From assembly GCA_963699055.1 (NCBI GenBank), contig CAVOTA010000002.1:124001-188000 (forward strand): DNA of 64,000 nt, given 5' to 3'. A program made the translations under genes and the position numbers. The DNA comes from Bog-756 sp963699055 (GTDB lineage Bacteria > Actinomycetota > Acidimicrobiia > Acidimicrobiales > RAAP-2). Positions 50,797-58,598 of the stretch are shown in pieces. The notes below the pieces were generated by a model that did not search any database, was not told where the DNA came from, and saw only the letters and a list, made by a program, of their open reading frames with translations. Numbering within the stretch: position 1 is the stretch's first letter; the number at the start of each line of letters is the position of its first letter.

Positions 50797-51344
50797 GCCT
50801 GCGCCCCGTCGGGGTCGAACTTCAGGATGCGGAAGGTCTGGCGTCCGACGACCTCGCCGGAGTCGACCGTGTAGGTGGTGACCCAGGTGACGAACCGGCC
50901 CCGGCCCATCCGGGTCCGCTTCTCCTCCGAGATCGACTCGAAGACCGTCTCGGACGACACGACCTCGCCCAGGCGGAGGTAGCGGATGACGTCGAACTCC
51001 GAGTTGGTGGCGAGCGTGCCCACGTAGCCGGCCCGATCGAGGACCGACAGGGCGGTGTCCCCGTCGACCGCCACCGGGGAGCCGCCCCGTTCGGTGATCC
51101 CCTCCAGCGTCGGGGTCGGCATGGTCCAGGTCTGCAGCATCAGCGGTGGGGCGACGATGCCCCCGAAGCGGGAGGCGGCGGCGGCCACGGGATCGGTGTA
51201 CACCGGGTTGGCGTCGGCGAAGGCCGCCGCCCAGTGGCGGATCATGGGTTGGTTCACCGGATCGGGGGCGACGGACGGGCCTCCCCTGCCCACCGGCTGG
51301 CCCACCAGGGATGCCAGCTGCTCCTCCAGTGCCTCGTCGACCAT
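50793..51344 (-). CDS. MaoC-type acyl-CoA hydratase subunit (FAS1-type N-terminal dehydratase)
   Basis: A 183-residue hotdog-fold protein of the N-terminal MaoC/FAS1-dehydratase group. IRHWAAAFADANPVYTDP (about 35-52) and GIVAPPLMLQTWTMP are signatures. SEFDVIRYLRLGEVV and GRGRFVTWVTTYTV follow. It lacks the catalytic His-Asp pair and is thought to form the CoA-binding half of a heteromeric enoyl-CoA hydratase with the next gene. GGGGAGGGA lies before ATG 51344. This is the first gene of the run toward the SCO6745, SDR and glutaredoxin genes. Confidence 0.85.
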   Translation of the reverse strand: MVDEALEEQLASLVGQPVGRGGPSVAPDPVNQPMIRHWAAAFADANPVYTDPVAAAASRFGGIVAPPLMLQTWTMPTPTLEGITERGGSPVAVDGDTALSVLDRAGYVGTLATNSEFDVIRYLRLGEVVSSETVFESISEEKRTRMGRGRFVTWVTTYTVDSGEVVGRQTFRILKFDPDGAQA

Positions 51345-51454
51345 GTCGTGGATCCCTCCCCGGGGTGCACGTCACCCGCGCGCAGGCGAGGACGTTCCCA
51401 TACCGGGTGCGGCGGTGTCCACTGGACCGGGCCACCCGGGCCCCACCGGTCGGG

Positions 51455-52357
51455 TCAACCCGGCGGCTGCGGTGGCGCGGCCGGGTCGACGGTCTGCCAC
51501 GACCAGGCCGACCCGTCCCACCACCGCAACGGGGCCGACCGCCACGGGTCCGGATACCAGCCGGCGGGAACGGCGACGGACCCGGGACCGGGGTCGTCGG
51601 GCACGGCCGTGGCCCCCGAGCCCGCTCCGCTCGTCGTCGGTGCGGGTGTCGTGGATGGCGTCGGCGGGACGGAACCGGTGGCCGGAGGGGGCGGGGCCAC
51701 CGGTGCCACCGGTGGCACGGCGCCCGGCGCGCCGTCGGCGGGCCGGGTGGCGTCGATGGCCTCCAGGTCGGCCTCGAGGCCGGCGACCAGGTCGTCCACC
51801 GTGCCCCGGAAGTGGGCCAGGGCGAGGTCGAGCCGGAACTCCACGGTGGCCGCGCAGGCCGGACCGTACTGGATGGTGGTGGGGGTGGACCGGTTGGCGA
51901 CGGAGAGGGTGACGCTGCCCCGGGCGCCGTCGGCGTCGTAGCCGAGGAGCTTGGCGAACGCGCACGTTCGGGTCTGACGGGACCCGCGGAACACGACCCG
52001 TGTCGAGGTGATGAAGGTCGTACCGGTGTCGACGGCCGTGGGCGCCGGCTGGCCCTGGACGTAGTGCCCCCTGGTGGCGCCCACCCGGTACCGGATCTGG
52101 CGTCCGCCGACCCGGACCACGGGCACCGAGATCCCCTGCGAATGCCCGGTGTAGGTCCCCGGTCCCCGTCGCTCCTCGATCAGCGCCGTGTCCGCCACCT
52201 GCAGGTACAGGGTCTCGCCCGGTCCGAGCAGGAGCCCGTCGGCGGTCGTGCCGGTGAAGGTGCGGGCCGTGTCGAGCAGGGCCACGTAGGCGTCGTGGTG
52301 GGCCTGCCAGTCGCGACGGGCGGCCTCGGCCTGATGCTCCCGGTGGTGCTCGAACAC
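51455..52357 (-). CDS. DUF2510 protein, function unknown
   Basis: A 300-residue protein. Residues 1-195 begin with a helix (HHREHQAEAARRDWQAHHDAY) and continue as a beta-rich domain (LLGPGETLYLQVADTAL, FITSTRVVFRGSRQTR) resembling the actinobacterial proteins that test or store a PH-like fold. A Pro/Thr-rich linker (about 205-265) leads to a C-terminal DUF2510 module with GWYPDPWRSAPLRWWDGSAWS. DUF2510 often sits at one end of actinobacterial envelope proteins. No membrane helix is present. The start is GTG 52357 with GGAGG close by; TAGAGT (plus 52391-52396, minus strand) is a possible -10. Confidence 0.75.
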   Translation of the reverse strand: MFEHHREHQAEAARRDWQAHHDAYVALLDTARTFTGTTADGLLLGPGETLYLQVADTALIEERRGPGTYTGHSQGISVPVVRVGGRQIRYRVGATRGHYVQGQPAPTAVDTGTTFITSTRVVFRGSRQTRTCAFAKLLGYDADGARGSVTLSVANRSTPTTIQYGPACAATVEFRLDLALAHFRGTVDDLVAGLEADLEAIDATRPADGAPGAVPPVAPVAPPPPATGSVPPTPSTTPAPTTSGAGSGATAVPDDPGPGSVAVPAGWYPDPWRSAPLRWWDGSAWSWQTVDPAAPPQPPG

Positions 52358-52398
52358 GCCCTGCCTCCGTCGCCCGCTGCCGTCGGCGCGACTCTAGG

Positions 52399-53583
52399 TC
52401 AGACGCCCGGGCGGGCCGGGGTCCCCGGACCGTACTCGAGCTCGTCGAACGCCTCGGCCTCGAAGGTCTCGTGGCCCGACAGCCGTGCCGACCACCGCTC
52501 CTCGACGTGGCCGAAGCGCCAGTAGGCCAGGGCGGCCAACCAGGTCACCACGAAGAGGCCCACGATGACGAACCCGGCCGCATTGAGGTTGACGTCGGCC
52601 AGGCGGTTCCAGACCGGGCCGTGCAGGTGCAGCTCGTGGGGAAGGAGCCCGAGGACCTCGACCGTGCCCACGATGAAGCAGACGGCCACCGACAGACTGG
52701 TGATCGTCAGGTTGTAGAAGACCTTGCGCACCGGGTTGAAGAAGGCCCAGCCGTAGGCGACGTTCATGAAGCAGCCGTCGAGGGTGTCCATCAGGGTCAT
52801 GCCCGCCGTGAACAGGATGGGGAGGCACATGATCGAGTACCACGGCAACGACCTGGAGGCCAGGAGCGCGGTCGTGGCCAGGAGCGCCACCTCGGTGGCG
52901 GTGTCGAACCCGAGACCGAAGACGATCCCCACCGGGTACATCTGCCACTCCTGGGTGATCGACTGCATCCACCGGCCGAACACCCGGGTCAGCAGGCCGC
53001 GGTTCTCCAGCTGGCGCTCGAGCTCCGCCTCGTCGTAGTTGCCGGCGCGCATCATCCGCGTGACCCGCACGATGCCGGCCAGGATGATCAGGTTGAGGAC
53101 GGCGATGAGGAACAGGAACGTCGCCGAGACCACCGTCCCGAACACCCCGCCGAACTGCTGCAGCCCCGACCCGGTGTGGGAGACCGCGGCGAACACCGTG
53201 CGCTCCGCCACCACGATGCCCACGCCGATGGCCACCACGATGGTGGAGTGTCCGAGGGCGAAGAAGTACCCGACGCTGACCGGCTGCTTCCCCTCGTTCA
53301 TCAGCTTGCGGGTGGTGTTGTCGATGGCGGCGATGTGGTCGGCGTCGAAGGCGTGGCGGAGGCCGAGCGTGTAGGCGAGCACGCACACGCCGATGCCGAG
53401 TCCCTTGTAGTGACCGGGGACGACGAAGGCCACGAACACGCCGAACCCGACCACGTGCAGGGTCAGGATGCTGACGAACATCCAGGACACCTGACGCCAC
53501 TGGGACGGCGCCAGCAGGGCCCGGATCCGGGCGATGCGGCCCGGCAGGAGCAGGGGTGCGGGCGGGGCGTCGAGGACGACCAC
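52399..53583 (-). CDS. Nickel/cobalt transporter, NiCoT family (HoxN/NixA)
   Basis: A 394-residue permease with about eight helices. The NiCoT signature RHAFDADHIAAIDN begins at residue 76. Later motifs GLGFDTATE and FTAGMTLMDTLDG are also present. It imports Ni2+ or Co2+ with high affinity. GTG 53583 (MVVLDAPPAP) is the most likely start. The frame remains open to 53700, but that stretch covers an operator palindrome and is Pro/Cys-rich, unlike the family. The upstream 17-bp palindrome suggests Fur-family, probably nickel-responsive, repression. Urease, hydrogenase and cobalamin genes are not in the window, so the metal user is unknown. Confidence 0.93.
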   Translation of the reverse strand: MVVLDAPPAPLLLPGRIARIRALLAPSQWRQVSWMFVSILTLHVVGFGVFVAFVVPGHYKGLGIGVCVLAYTLGLRHAFDADHIAAIDNTTRKLMNEGKQPVSVGYFFALGHSTIVVAIGVGIVVAERTVFAAVSHTGSGLQQFGGVFGTVVSATFLFLIAVLNLIILAGIVRVTRMMRAGNYDEAELERQLENRGLLTRVFGRWMQSITQEWQMYPVGIVFGLGFDTATEVALLATTALLASRSLPWYSIMCLPILFTAGMTLMDTLDGCFMNVAYGWAFFNPVRKVFYNLTITSLSVAVCFIVGTVEVLGLLPHELHLHGPVWNRLADVNLNAAGFVIVGLFVVTWLAALAYWRFGHVEERWSARLSGHETFEAEAFDELEYGPGTPARPGV

Positions 53584-53584
53584 G

Positions 53585-53653
53585 TCAGTTGCCCGCCACG
53601 GACACGGTGCCCTCGGGCGGGTGACGATCGGGAGCGGCGGGCACGGATGCCAT
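53585..53653 (-). CDS. Possible 22-residue leader peptide of the nickel transporter
   Basis: Between the operator and the permease lies a 22-codon frame with an ATG (MASVPAAPDRHPPEGTVSVA then GN). Its TGA ends one nt before the permease GTG, the kind of spacing that allows re-initiation. It has one His and no Cys run, so attenuation is not obvious. It may be chance; no clear Shine-Dalgarno is seen. Confidence 0.3.
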   Translation of the reverse strand: MASVPAAPDRHPPEGTVSVAGN

Positions 53654-53663
53654 CGTGACCTAA

Positions 53664-53680
53664 TTGCGAATGATTCGCAA
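53664..53680. promoter_or_regulatory. Nur-like operator upstream of the nickel transporter
   Basis: TTGCGAATGATTCGCAA is a perfect palindrome of two 8-bp arms around one G. It has the 7-1-7 symmetry of Fur-family sites. Its ends and spacing (TTGC..., 5-nt middle, ...GCAA) match the Streptomyces Nur box pattern tTGCaa-N5-ttGCAA. It lies 11 bp before the possible leader peptide and about 80 bp before the permease start, in place to block transcription when nickel is plentiful. No Fur-family regulator gene is in the window. Confidence 0.7.
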
Positions 53681-53718
53681 CTACCTACCGTTCCGGTCAC
53701 GTCCGGTGGCCACGCGCC

Positions 53719-53744
53719 ACGGGGGCCGCAGCTGCGGCCCCCGT
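53719..53744. terminator. 26-bp perfect hairpin after the DUF308 gene
   Basis: ACGGGGGCCGC and GCGGCCCCCGT pair over 11 bp; the central AGCT makes the whole a perfect palindrome. It lies about 60 bp past the DUF308 stop and about 40 bp upstream of the nickel operator, both on the minus strand. It would separate the two transcripts. Confidence 0.7.
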
Positions 53745-53802
53745 CGGGCGGTGCGGCCGTCGTGGGCCGGGGTCAGGATCCCGCGCCCGGCCGGTGGGTG
53801 AC

Positions 53803-54375
53803 TCAGGCCCCGGCCTTCTTGAGCTCGGACCGCAGGACGAATCCGGCGGCCAGCTCGAACAGCCCCATCACGACGAACCAGATCCCGAGCAGGAAGGCGA
53901 GGGCGTTCACCGAGTTCTCGGGGACGGACACCACCACGATCCCGGCGGCCAGACTGATGATGCCGAAGCCGATGGCCCAGCCCCGCGAGCCCTTGCTGCC
54001 GCCCATGATCCCCGCCAGCAGGGCGACGACACCCTGGACGATCCACACGATGCCGATGAGCAGCCCGATCACCGACTTGGTCAGGCTGAGGTGCCGGATC
54101 ATGACCACGCCGATGACCAGCTCGAGGAGCCCGGCGATGGCGATCCACGCCCGGTGCTGCTCCTCGTGGTCGAGGGCCCGGATGAAGTGGAAGATCCCAC
54201 CGATGATGAGCAGGATGCCGATGAACACGCACACCACGTTGAGCGACTGCGATGGTTTGAGGGTCAGGACGATGCCCAGGCCCAAGGTGATCAGCCCCGC
54301 CACCAGCTCCATCTGCCACACGTACTTGGACGGGAGCCCGCCCTGGACGACCACCACTTCGGAATCTGACGCCAT
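53803..54375 (-). CDS. DUF308 (HdeD-like) membrane protein
   Basis: A 190-residue protein with six hydrophobic helices in three similar pairs. Repeats show in LVAGLITLGLGIVLTLKPSQS, VCVFIGILLIIGGIFHFIRAL and IGLLIGIVWIVQGVVALLAGI. This matches the DUF308/HdeD fold; HdeD is linked to acid resistance in Escherichia coli, but the mechanism is unknown. AAAGGAG lies 6 nt before ATG 54375. TACGGT (plus 54414-54419, minus strand) is a possible -10. The gene is monocistronic, with a strong hairpin after it. Confidence 0.85.
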   Translation of the reverse strand: MASDSEVVVVQGGLPSKYVWQMELVAGLITLGLGIVLTLKPSQSLNVVCVFIGILLIIGGIFHFIRALDHEEQHRAWIAIAGLLELVIGVVMIRHLSLTKSVIGLLIGIVWIVQGVVALLAGIMGGSKGSRGWAIGFGIISLAAGIVVVSVPENSVNALAFLLGIWFVVMGLFELAAGFVLRSELKKAGA

Positions 54376-54458
54376 TGCTGGCTCCTTTCGTCACCCTGCA
54401 CCGCCGAGGATCCACCGTAGTGGTGGCCCGTACGTCGGAGGGGGACCCGGAGGTCGGC

Positions 54459-56387
54459 TCAGCCCCCGGCGGCCCGGACCGATGCCGGCGTACCGGGCCC
54501 GCAGAACCGGTGGTAGGCGGTCTCGGGATCGGCCGGCACCCGCAGTGTCGTCGTCGCCGGGGCATGGAACAGGTCCGAGACGAAGACGGACACGCTCAGG
54601 GGCCGGTCCGGCCCGAACTCCAGCGCGTGGACCGTCGGGCAGGTCAGCGCGGCCCGGGCCCAGGCCGTCTGGACGGCGAGCACCTCCCCGCTCGTGTCGG
54701 CGATCAGCGGGCTGTACTCGCCCGGTCGCTTCTTCTGCAGGGTGGCGAGCTGGGCCGGCGACGTGCCCGGCGCGGTCACCAGCGCGGCGACCCACGGCGT
54801 CGGCAACGGCTTCTCGTGGCCGGGGAAGGCGCCCCGCCGGAGGAGCTGCAGGTGCCCGGCGAGCGGGTCGGCCAGTCCCAGCAGGTCGAGCACGTGGACC
54901 GAGGTGCCGAGCTCGTAGGGTCCCTGGCCGATCCAGTAGGTGGCCACGGTCGGGGTGGCGAGGCCCGGTGCGGGGGCGGTCGACAGACGGGTGGGCGCCG
55001 TCGTCGGATCCTCCTGCAGGTAGGTGCCCGAGGGAGAGAGCCACGCCGACCGGTCGGCCGGCGTCCCCCAGGCGTAGGGCGCAGGATCGGCGGTCCCGTA
55101 GCCGTTGACCACCATGAAGGGGCTGGACGACCACGGCGAGTTGTCGGCCGACCGCAACGACACGGCGCACACCAGGGCCCAGGGGACGACCGCCAGGGCG
55201 ATGGCGGACCGGCGGGCCAGGGGCACGGCGGCCACCGGCGCGCACGCCGCGAAGAACGGGGCCATCAGCAGACGGCCGTGGACGTAGTCGCCGCCCATCA
55301 CCGTGATGTACCCGGCGTTGAGAGCGGCAGCCGTCGGCAACGCCAGCAGTGCGACCCGGTTGCGGGTCGCGCCCGGTCGGTCCCGCAAGGCCGCCGAGAG
55401 CGGCAGGAAGGCGCCCAGCACGAGGGCGGCCGCCGGTACGACCAACCAGTACGGGGTCACGAAGTCGGTCAGGTAGCGGACCCCCTCGCCCGGTCGGGGC
55501 AGCGAGGCTTCCTTGGCCACCGCCGTGTTGGCCACCAGCATCCCGTAGTAGCCCATGCGGAACACCTCGTAGGCCAACGGCAGGGCGAACGCACAGGTCA
55601 CCACCCACGCCCGGTGTGCCAGTCCACGACGCCCGGGGTCCACCACGAGCACCACACCCACGAACACCAGGGTGTCGAGGACGAGTTCCGGCCGGACCAG
55701 CGGACCGAGGCCGAGGACGACCATCGCCGGCCACGGCACCTCGCGACCGGTGGCGCCGGCCCAACGGACCAGGATCCACAGGCACGCCCCCAGCCAGAGG
55801 AATTCGAGCCCGGTCTCGAGGCCGAGGGTGGCGAGCGACCAGACCGGTGCCACGGCCACGAAGACGACCGCCCCCAGCGGGAGCAGGAACGCGTCCGGCG
55901 CCGCCCGGCGCACCAGGCGGGTCGACGCGGCGGTGGCCAGTCCCAGGCCGGCCACGGAGCAGACGAGGCCCAGGTCGACGGCGATCGAGGTGAGCGGCAA
56001 GGGGGTCACCAGGCCGGCGACGGAGAGGATCCCCAGCCACAGGGGGCTGGTGAACGCCTCGACCCGTTGGCCGGCGTTGAAGACCGGTCCGTGACCGGCC
56101 AGCACGTTCTGCACGACGTGGAGGTAGATGTAGCCGTCGAAGAACATGCTCCGGTGCGTCCACCCCAGCACGGCCAGCACCAGCACGGGCAGGGCCAGCA
56201 CCGCCGCCTGCGACGACCGGGGTGCCCGTCGCCGGACGTGGTGTGCGCCGGCACCGTCCGGTGGCGGGTCGTCCGTGCGGGCGCGGACGGCCACGTCGGT
56301 CCCGTGGACGTCGGGAACCGGGACGGGGACCACCTGGTCGTCGGTCAGCAGGTCCGGGCCGGGCACCGCGGCCTCGCTTTCGGGCAC
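54459..56387 (-). CDS. AftB-like GT-C glycosyltransferase, large membrane protein
   Basis: A 642-residue protein. About 65 Pro/Asp-rich residues precede the first helix (AVLALPVLVLAVLGW). The first external loop has MFFDGYIYLHVVQNVLAGHGPVFN, then GQRVEAFTSPLWLGIL. This closely follows the DDAYI/S-R-HxxxGxGxxxNxGxRVEGYTNPLW pattern of AftB/ArnT-like GT-C proteins that add arabinofuranose in mycobacterial arabinogalactan. Roughly ten helices and a 200-residue C-terminal external domain follow. The substrate may be arabinose or mannose. I chose GTG 56387; GTG 56366 is also in frame and no good Shine-Dalgarno decides it. Confidence 0.75.
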   Translation of the reverse strand: MPESEAAVPGPDLLTDDQVVPVPVPDVHGTDVAVRARTDDPPPDGAGAHHVRRRAPRSSQAAVLALPVLVLAVLGWTHRSMFFDGYIYLHVVQNVLAGHGPVFNAGQRVEAFTSPLWLGILSVAGLVTPLPLTSIAVDLGLVCSVAGLGLATAASTRLVRRAAPDAFLLPLGAVVFVAVAPVWSLATLGLETGLEFLWLGACLWILVRWAGATGREVPWPAMVVLGLGPLVRPELVLDTLVFVGVVLVVDPGRRGLAHRAWVVTCAFALPLAYEVFRMGYYGMLVANTAVAKEASLPRPGEGVRYLTDFVTPYWLVVPAAALVLGAFLPLSAALRDRPGATRNRVALLALPTAAALNAGYITVMGGDYVHGRLLMAPFFAACAPVAAVPLARRSAIALAVVPWALVCAVSLRSADNSPWSSSPFMVVNGYGTADPAPYAWGTPADRSAWLSPSGTYLQEDPTTAPTRLSTAPAPGLATPTVATYWIGQGPYELGTSVHVLDLLGLADPLAGHLQLLRRGAFPGHEKPLPTPWVAALVTAPGTSPAQLATLQKKRPGEYSPLIADTSGEVLAVQTAWARAALTCPTVHALEFGPDRPLSVSVFVSDLFHAPATTTLRVPADPETAYHRFCGPGTPASVRAAGG

Positions 56388-56521
56388 TCGAGTGCGCGCC
56401 GGCTCGCCCGGCGTGCACCTCCAGCATCGGCGCCGCCGACGGGCCCCTTGAGGAGGATCGCCCCTCGCGGGTCCGGCGCCACCCGTGCGGACGGCACCGG
56501 CACCGTGCGGTCGGGAGGTCG

Positions 56522-56680
56522 TCAGCCCCGGTGACCACCGCCGTCCCGACCCGACCGACCCTTCGGGTGCAGGAGCCGCTCCGTCCAGGGACGGCCGTCC
56601 CCCGACGTGCGCAGCAGGGTGTACGTCACCATGTACACCACGGCCAGTACGACCCCCAGCACACACCACCAGAACACCAT
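56522..56680 (-). CDS. Small single-helix membrane protein, unknown function
   Basis: A 52-residue protein. Residues 1-22 are one hydrophobic helix (FWWCVLGVVLAVVYMVTYTLL), and a basic, Gly-rich tail follows (PWTERLLHPKGRSGRDGG). AGAGGGA stands 8 nt before the ATG, a good Shine-Dalgarno. It lies 134 bp upstream of the AftB-like gene on the same strand and 171 bp from the divergent VOC gene. The hydrophobic profile is clear, but its small size leaves doubt. Confidence 0.55.
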   Translation of the reverse strand: MVFWWCVLGVVLAVVYMVTYTLLRTSGDGRPWTERLLHPKGRSGRDGGGHRG

Positions 56681-56851
56681 CGGACCCGTCCCTCTTCGTC
56701 GCACCCGCCACCTGCCACCCAGTCTCCCACCGCACCCGTCGGGTCCGGCACGCCAGAACGCCGGCGCCGCCCCGGCACGGACACCGCCGCCTGTGGTGTG
56801 CTGGTCGGCGCAGGGCCGGGACGGACCGGCCACCGAGGCGAGGAGCACCCC

Positions 56852-57250
56852 GTGCCCGAGATGACCGGCGTCCACCACGTGTCGATCACCGTGACCGACC
56901 TCGAACGGAGCGTCCCCTGGTACCAGGAGGTCCTCGACATGACGTCGGTCATGGAGGGCGCCCACCCCGACGGCACCGGCCGCGTCGTCCTCCTGGGCAA
57001 CCCGGCGTTCACCGTGCTGGTCGGGCTCCATGCCCACCCGTCCAACGCCGGCGAGCGGTTCGCCGAGACCCGTACCGGGCTCGACCACGTCGGGTTCGGC
57101 GTGGCCGACCACGCCGCGCTGGAGGCCTGGGCGGCCCGCCTCGACGAGCTGGGCGTGGCCCACTCCCCCGTCGACGACCAGCCGGGCTACTCGGTCGTCG
57201 TGTTCCGCGACCCCGACGACGTCCAGCTCGAGTTCATCGCCATGGCCTGA
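56852..57250 (+). CDS. VOC family protein (glyoxalase-like)
   Basis: A 132-residue protein. VHHVSITVTDLERSVPWYQEVLDM and LDHVGFGVADHAALEAWAARLDELG are the two module starts. Ligands are likely the His in VHHV and in LDHVGF and the Glu in DDVQLEFIAM. FRDPDDVQLEFIA is the standard end. GTG 56852 has AGGAG 6 nt upstream and is preferred; ATG 56861 gives MTGVHH. It is monocistronic and converges on ltrA with a small hairpin between them. It is not closely like the VOC protein at 44540. Confidence 0.85.
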   Translation: MPEMTGVHHVSITVTDLERSVPWYQEVLDMTSVMEGAHPDGTGRVVLLGNPAFTVLVGLHAHPSNAGERFAETRTGLDHVGFGVADHAALEAWAARLDELGVAHSPVDDQPGYSVVVFRDPDDVQLEFIAMA

Positions 57251-57251
57251 C

Positions 57252-57265
57252 CGGCGGGTGCGCCG
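57252..57265. terminator. Small hairpin between convergent VOC and ltrA genes
   Basis: CGGCG and CGCCG pair around GGTG, filling the whole 15-bp gap between the two stops. The stem is short and has no T tract. Confidence 0.4.
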
Positions 57266-58516
57266 TCACGCCCTCGCCGGGTCGTCCAGGGGGAGGACCT
57301 CGGTCCCCCGGCGGACCCGCGCCGCCACCACCAGGTAGGCCACCGCCACCACGTCGAGCAGCGGGAGCGCCTCGTCCAGGTGGACCGGGGGCAGGTACCA
57401 GGCGACGGCACCCACCACGGCGACCGTCCCCGCGGTCAGGAGGTGCAGGACGGCCATCGGCGTGACCGGCCGTCGCCTCGTACAGGCGTCCAGTCCGGCC
57501 ATGGCCAGGAAGAAGACGGCCAGAGGCGCCGTGAGCCGGAGGATCTCGGCATCGGGCACATGTCCCGCCAGATGGTCGGCGATGACCTTGGTGGCGCTGA
57601 CCGCCGACGCCGCCACCGCCACCTGGAGGACCAGGTGCAGCGCCGACCAGGACCGGAAGCGCGACGGATCGATCCCGGCCGAAGGGACGGACTCGAAGTA
57701 GGCGCTGAACAGGGCGAACACCAGCACGAACTCGAACGCCAGTGACGCGACGTCGACGGTCACGATGGTGGGACCGCTGACCGCCAGCGCGCTCTCGATG
57801 AACGCCTCGCCACAGACGATGAGGGTGAATGCCGCCATGCGCTCGATGAAGTGCCGTTCGTCGCCCGCGGTGACCACGGTCCCGCCGTGCCACACGACAC
57901 CCGTCCCCACCACCGACACCAGGAGGCCGACCAGGTAGCAGACGGTCCGCACCGGCTCGGGAACCCCGGACGCGACCAGGACGACCACGGCCGCCACCAG
58001 GTTGATGAGGGCGAGCCGACCGCTCGCCACCGAGCCCCGTCCGCCACCACGATGGGCGCGCAGGTACATGAGGGCCACCGTCCCGAGCAGTGCGGCGTAC
58101 TCGACCCCCAGCGTGGACGAGTCACCGTCGACCGACACCCGGGCCTCCATGGCCATGAGCACGATGACCAGCATCTGGACCAGCAGCAGCAGCCGGTGGG
58201 GCAGGTCGGCGAGCTGCAGCCGGTGGGCCAGCACCGTGGTCGAGTACCAGATCCACCAGGCGGCAGTGAAGACGGCCACGATCCAGAACGCCCCGGTCTG
58301 GGGGTGCACCTGTTCGACCGCCCGGGTGAAGATCAAGATGGCGGCGACGAAGACGAGGTCGTAGAAGAGGGCCACCCACGTGGACAGTGCGTCGTCGGGC
58401 TCCGTCGGCTCGGACGCCAGGGGCAGGCTGCCCCACGGGGTCGGCACCCCTGACGGCGTGGACGTCGGACGACCGCCGCCCTCGTCCCCGGCGCCGCCCG
58501 CGTCGTCCTGGGTCAC
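57266..58516 (-). CDS. Low temperature requirement protein A (LtrA) family
   Basis: A 416-residue protein with about 11 hydrophobic segments. TWVALFYDLVFVAAILIFTRAVEQVHP (starting near residue 45) is the LtrA signature. WWIWYSTTVLAHRLQLADLPHRLLLLVQML and RHFIERMAAFTLIVCGEAFIE follow. LtrA was named from a Listeria cold-growth locus; its activity is unknown. The first 40 residues are Gly/Pro-rich. The start is GTG 58516 with AGGA about 7 nt upstream. The gene stands alone, 80 bp after the ArnT-like gene. Confidence 0.85.
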   Translation of the reverse strand: MTQDDAGGAGDEGGGRPTSTPSGVPTPWGSLPLASEPTEPDDALSTWVALFYDLVFVAAILIFTRAVEQVHPQTGAFWIVAVFTAAWWIWYSTTVLAHRLQLADLPHRLLLLVQMLVIVLMAMEARVSVDGDSSTLGVEYAALLGTVALMYLRAHRGGGRGSVASGRLALINLVAAVVVLVASGVPEPVRTVCYLVGLLVSVVGTGVVWHGGTVVTAGDERHFIERMAAFTLIVCGEAFIESALAVSGPTIVTVDVASLAFEFVLVFALFSAYFESVPSAGIDPSRFRSWSALHLVLQVAVAASAVSATKVIADHLAGHVPDAEILRLTAPLAVFFLAMAGLDACTRRRPVTPMAVLHLLTAGTVAVVGAVAWYLPPVHLDEALPLLDVVAVAYLVVAARVRRGTEVLPLDDPARA

Positions 58517-58598
58517 CGCGTCGTCCTGTCGCTCCGCTGGCGCCCCGGCGGCGCCGCCCCGATCGTCCGGCCCGCGTCCGGTGGTCCCCGCCGGTCCA

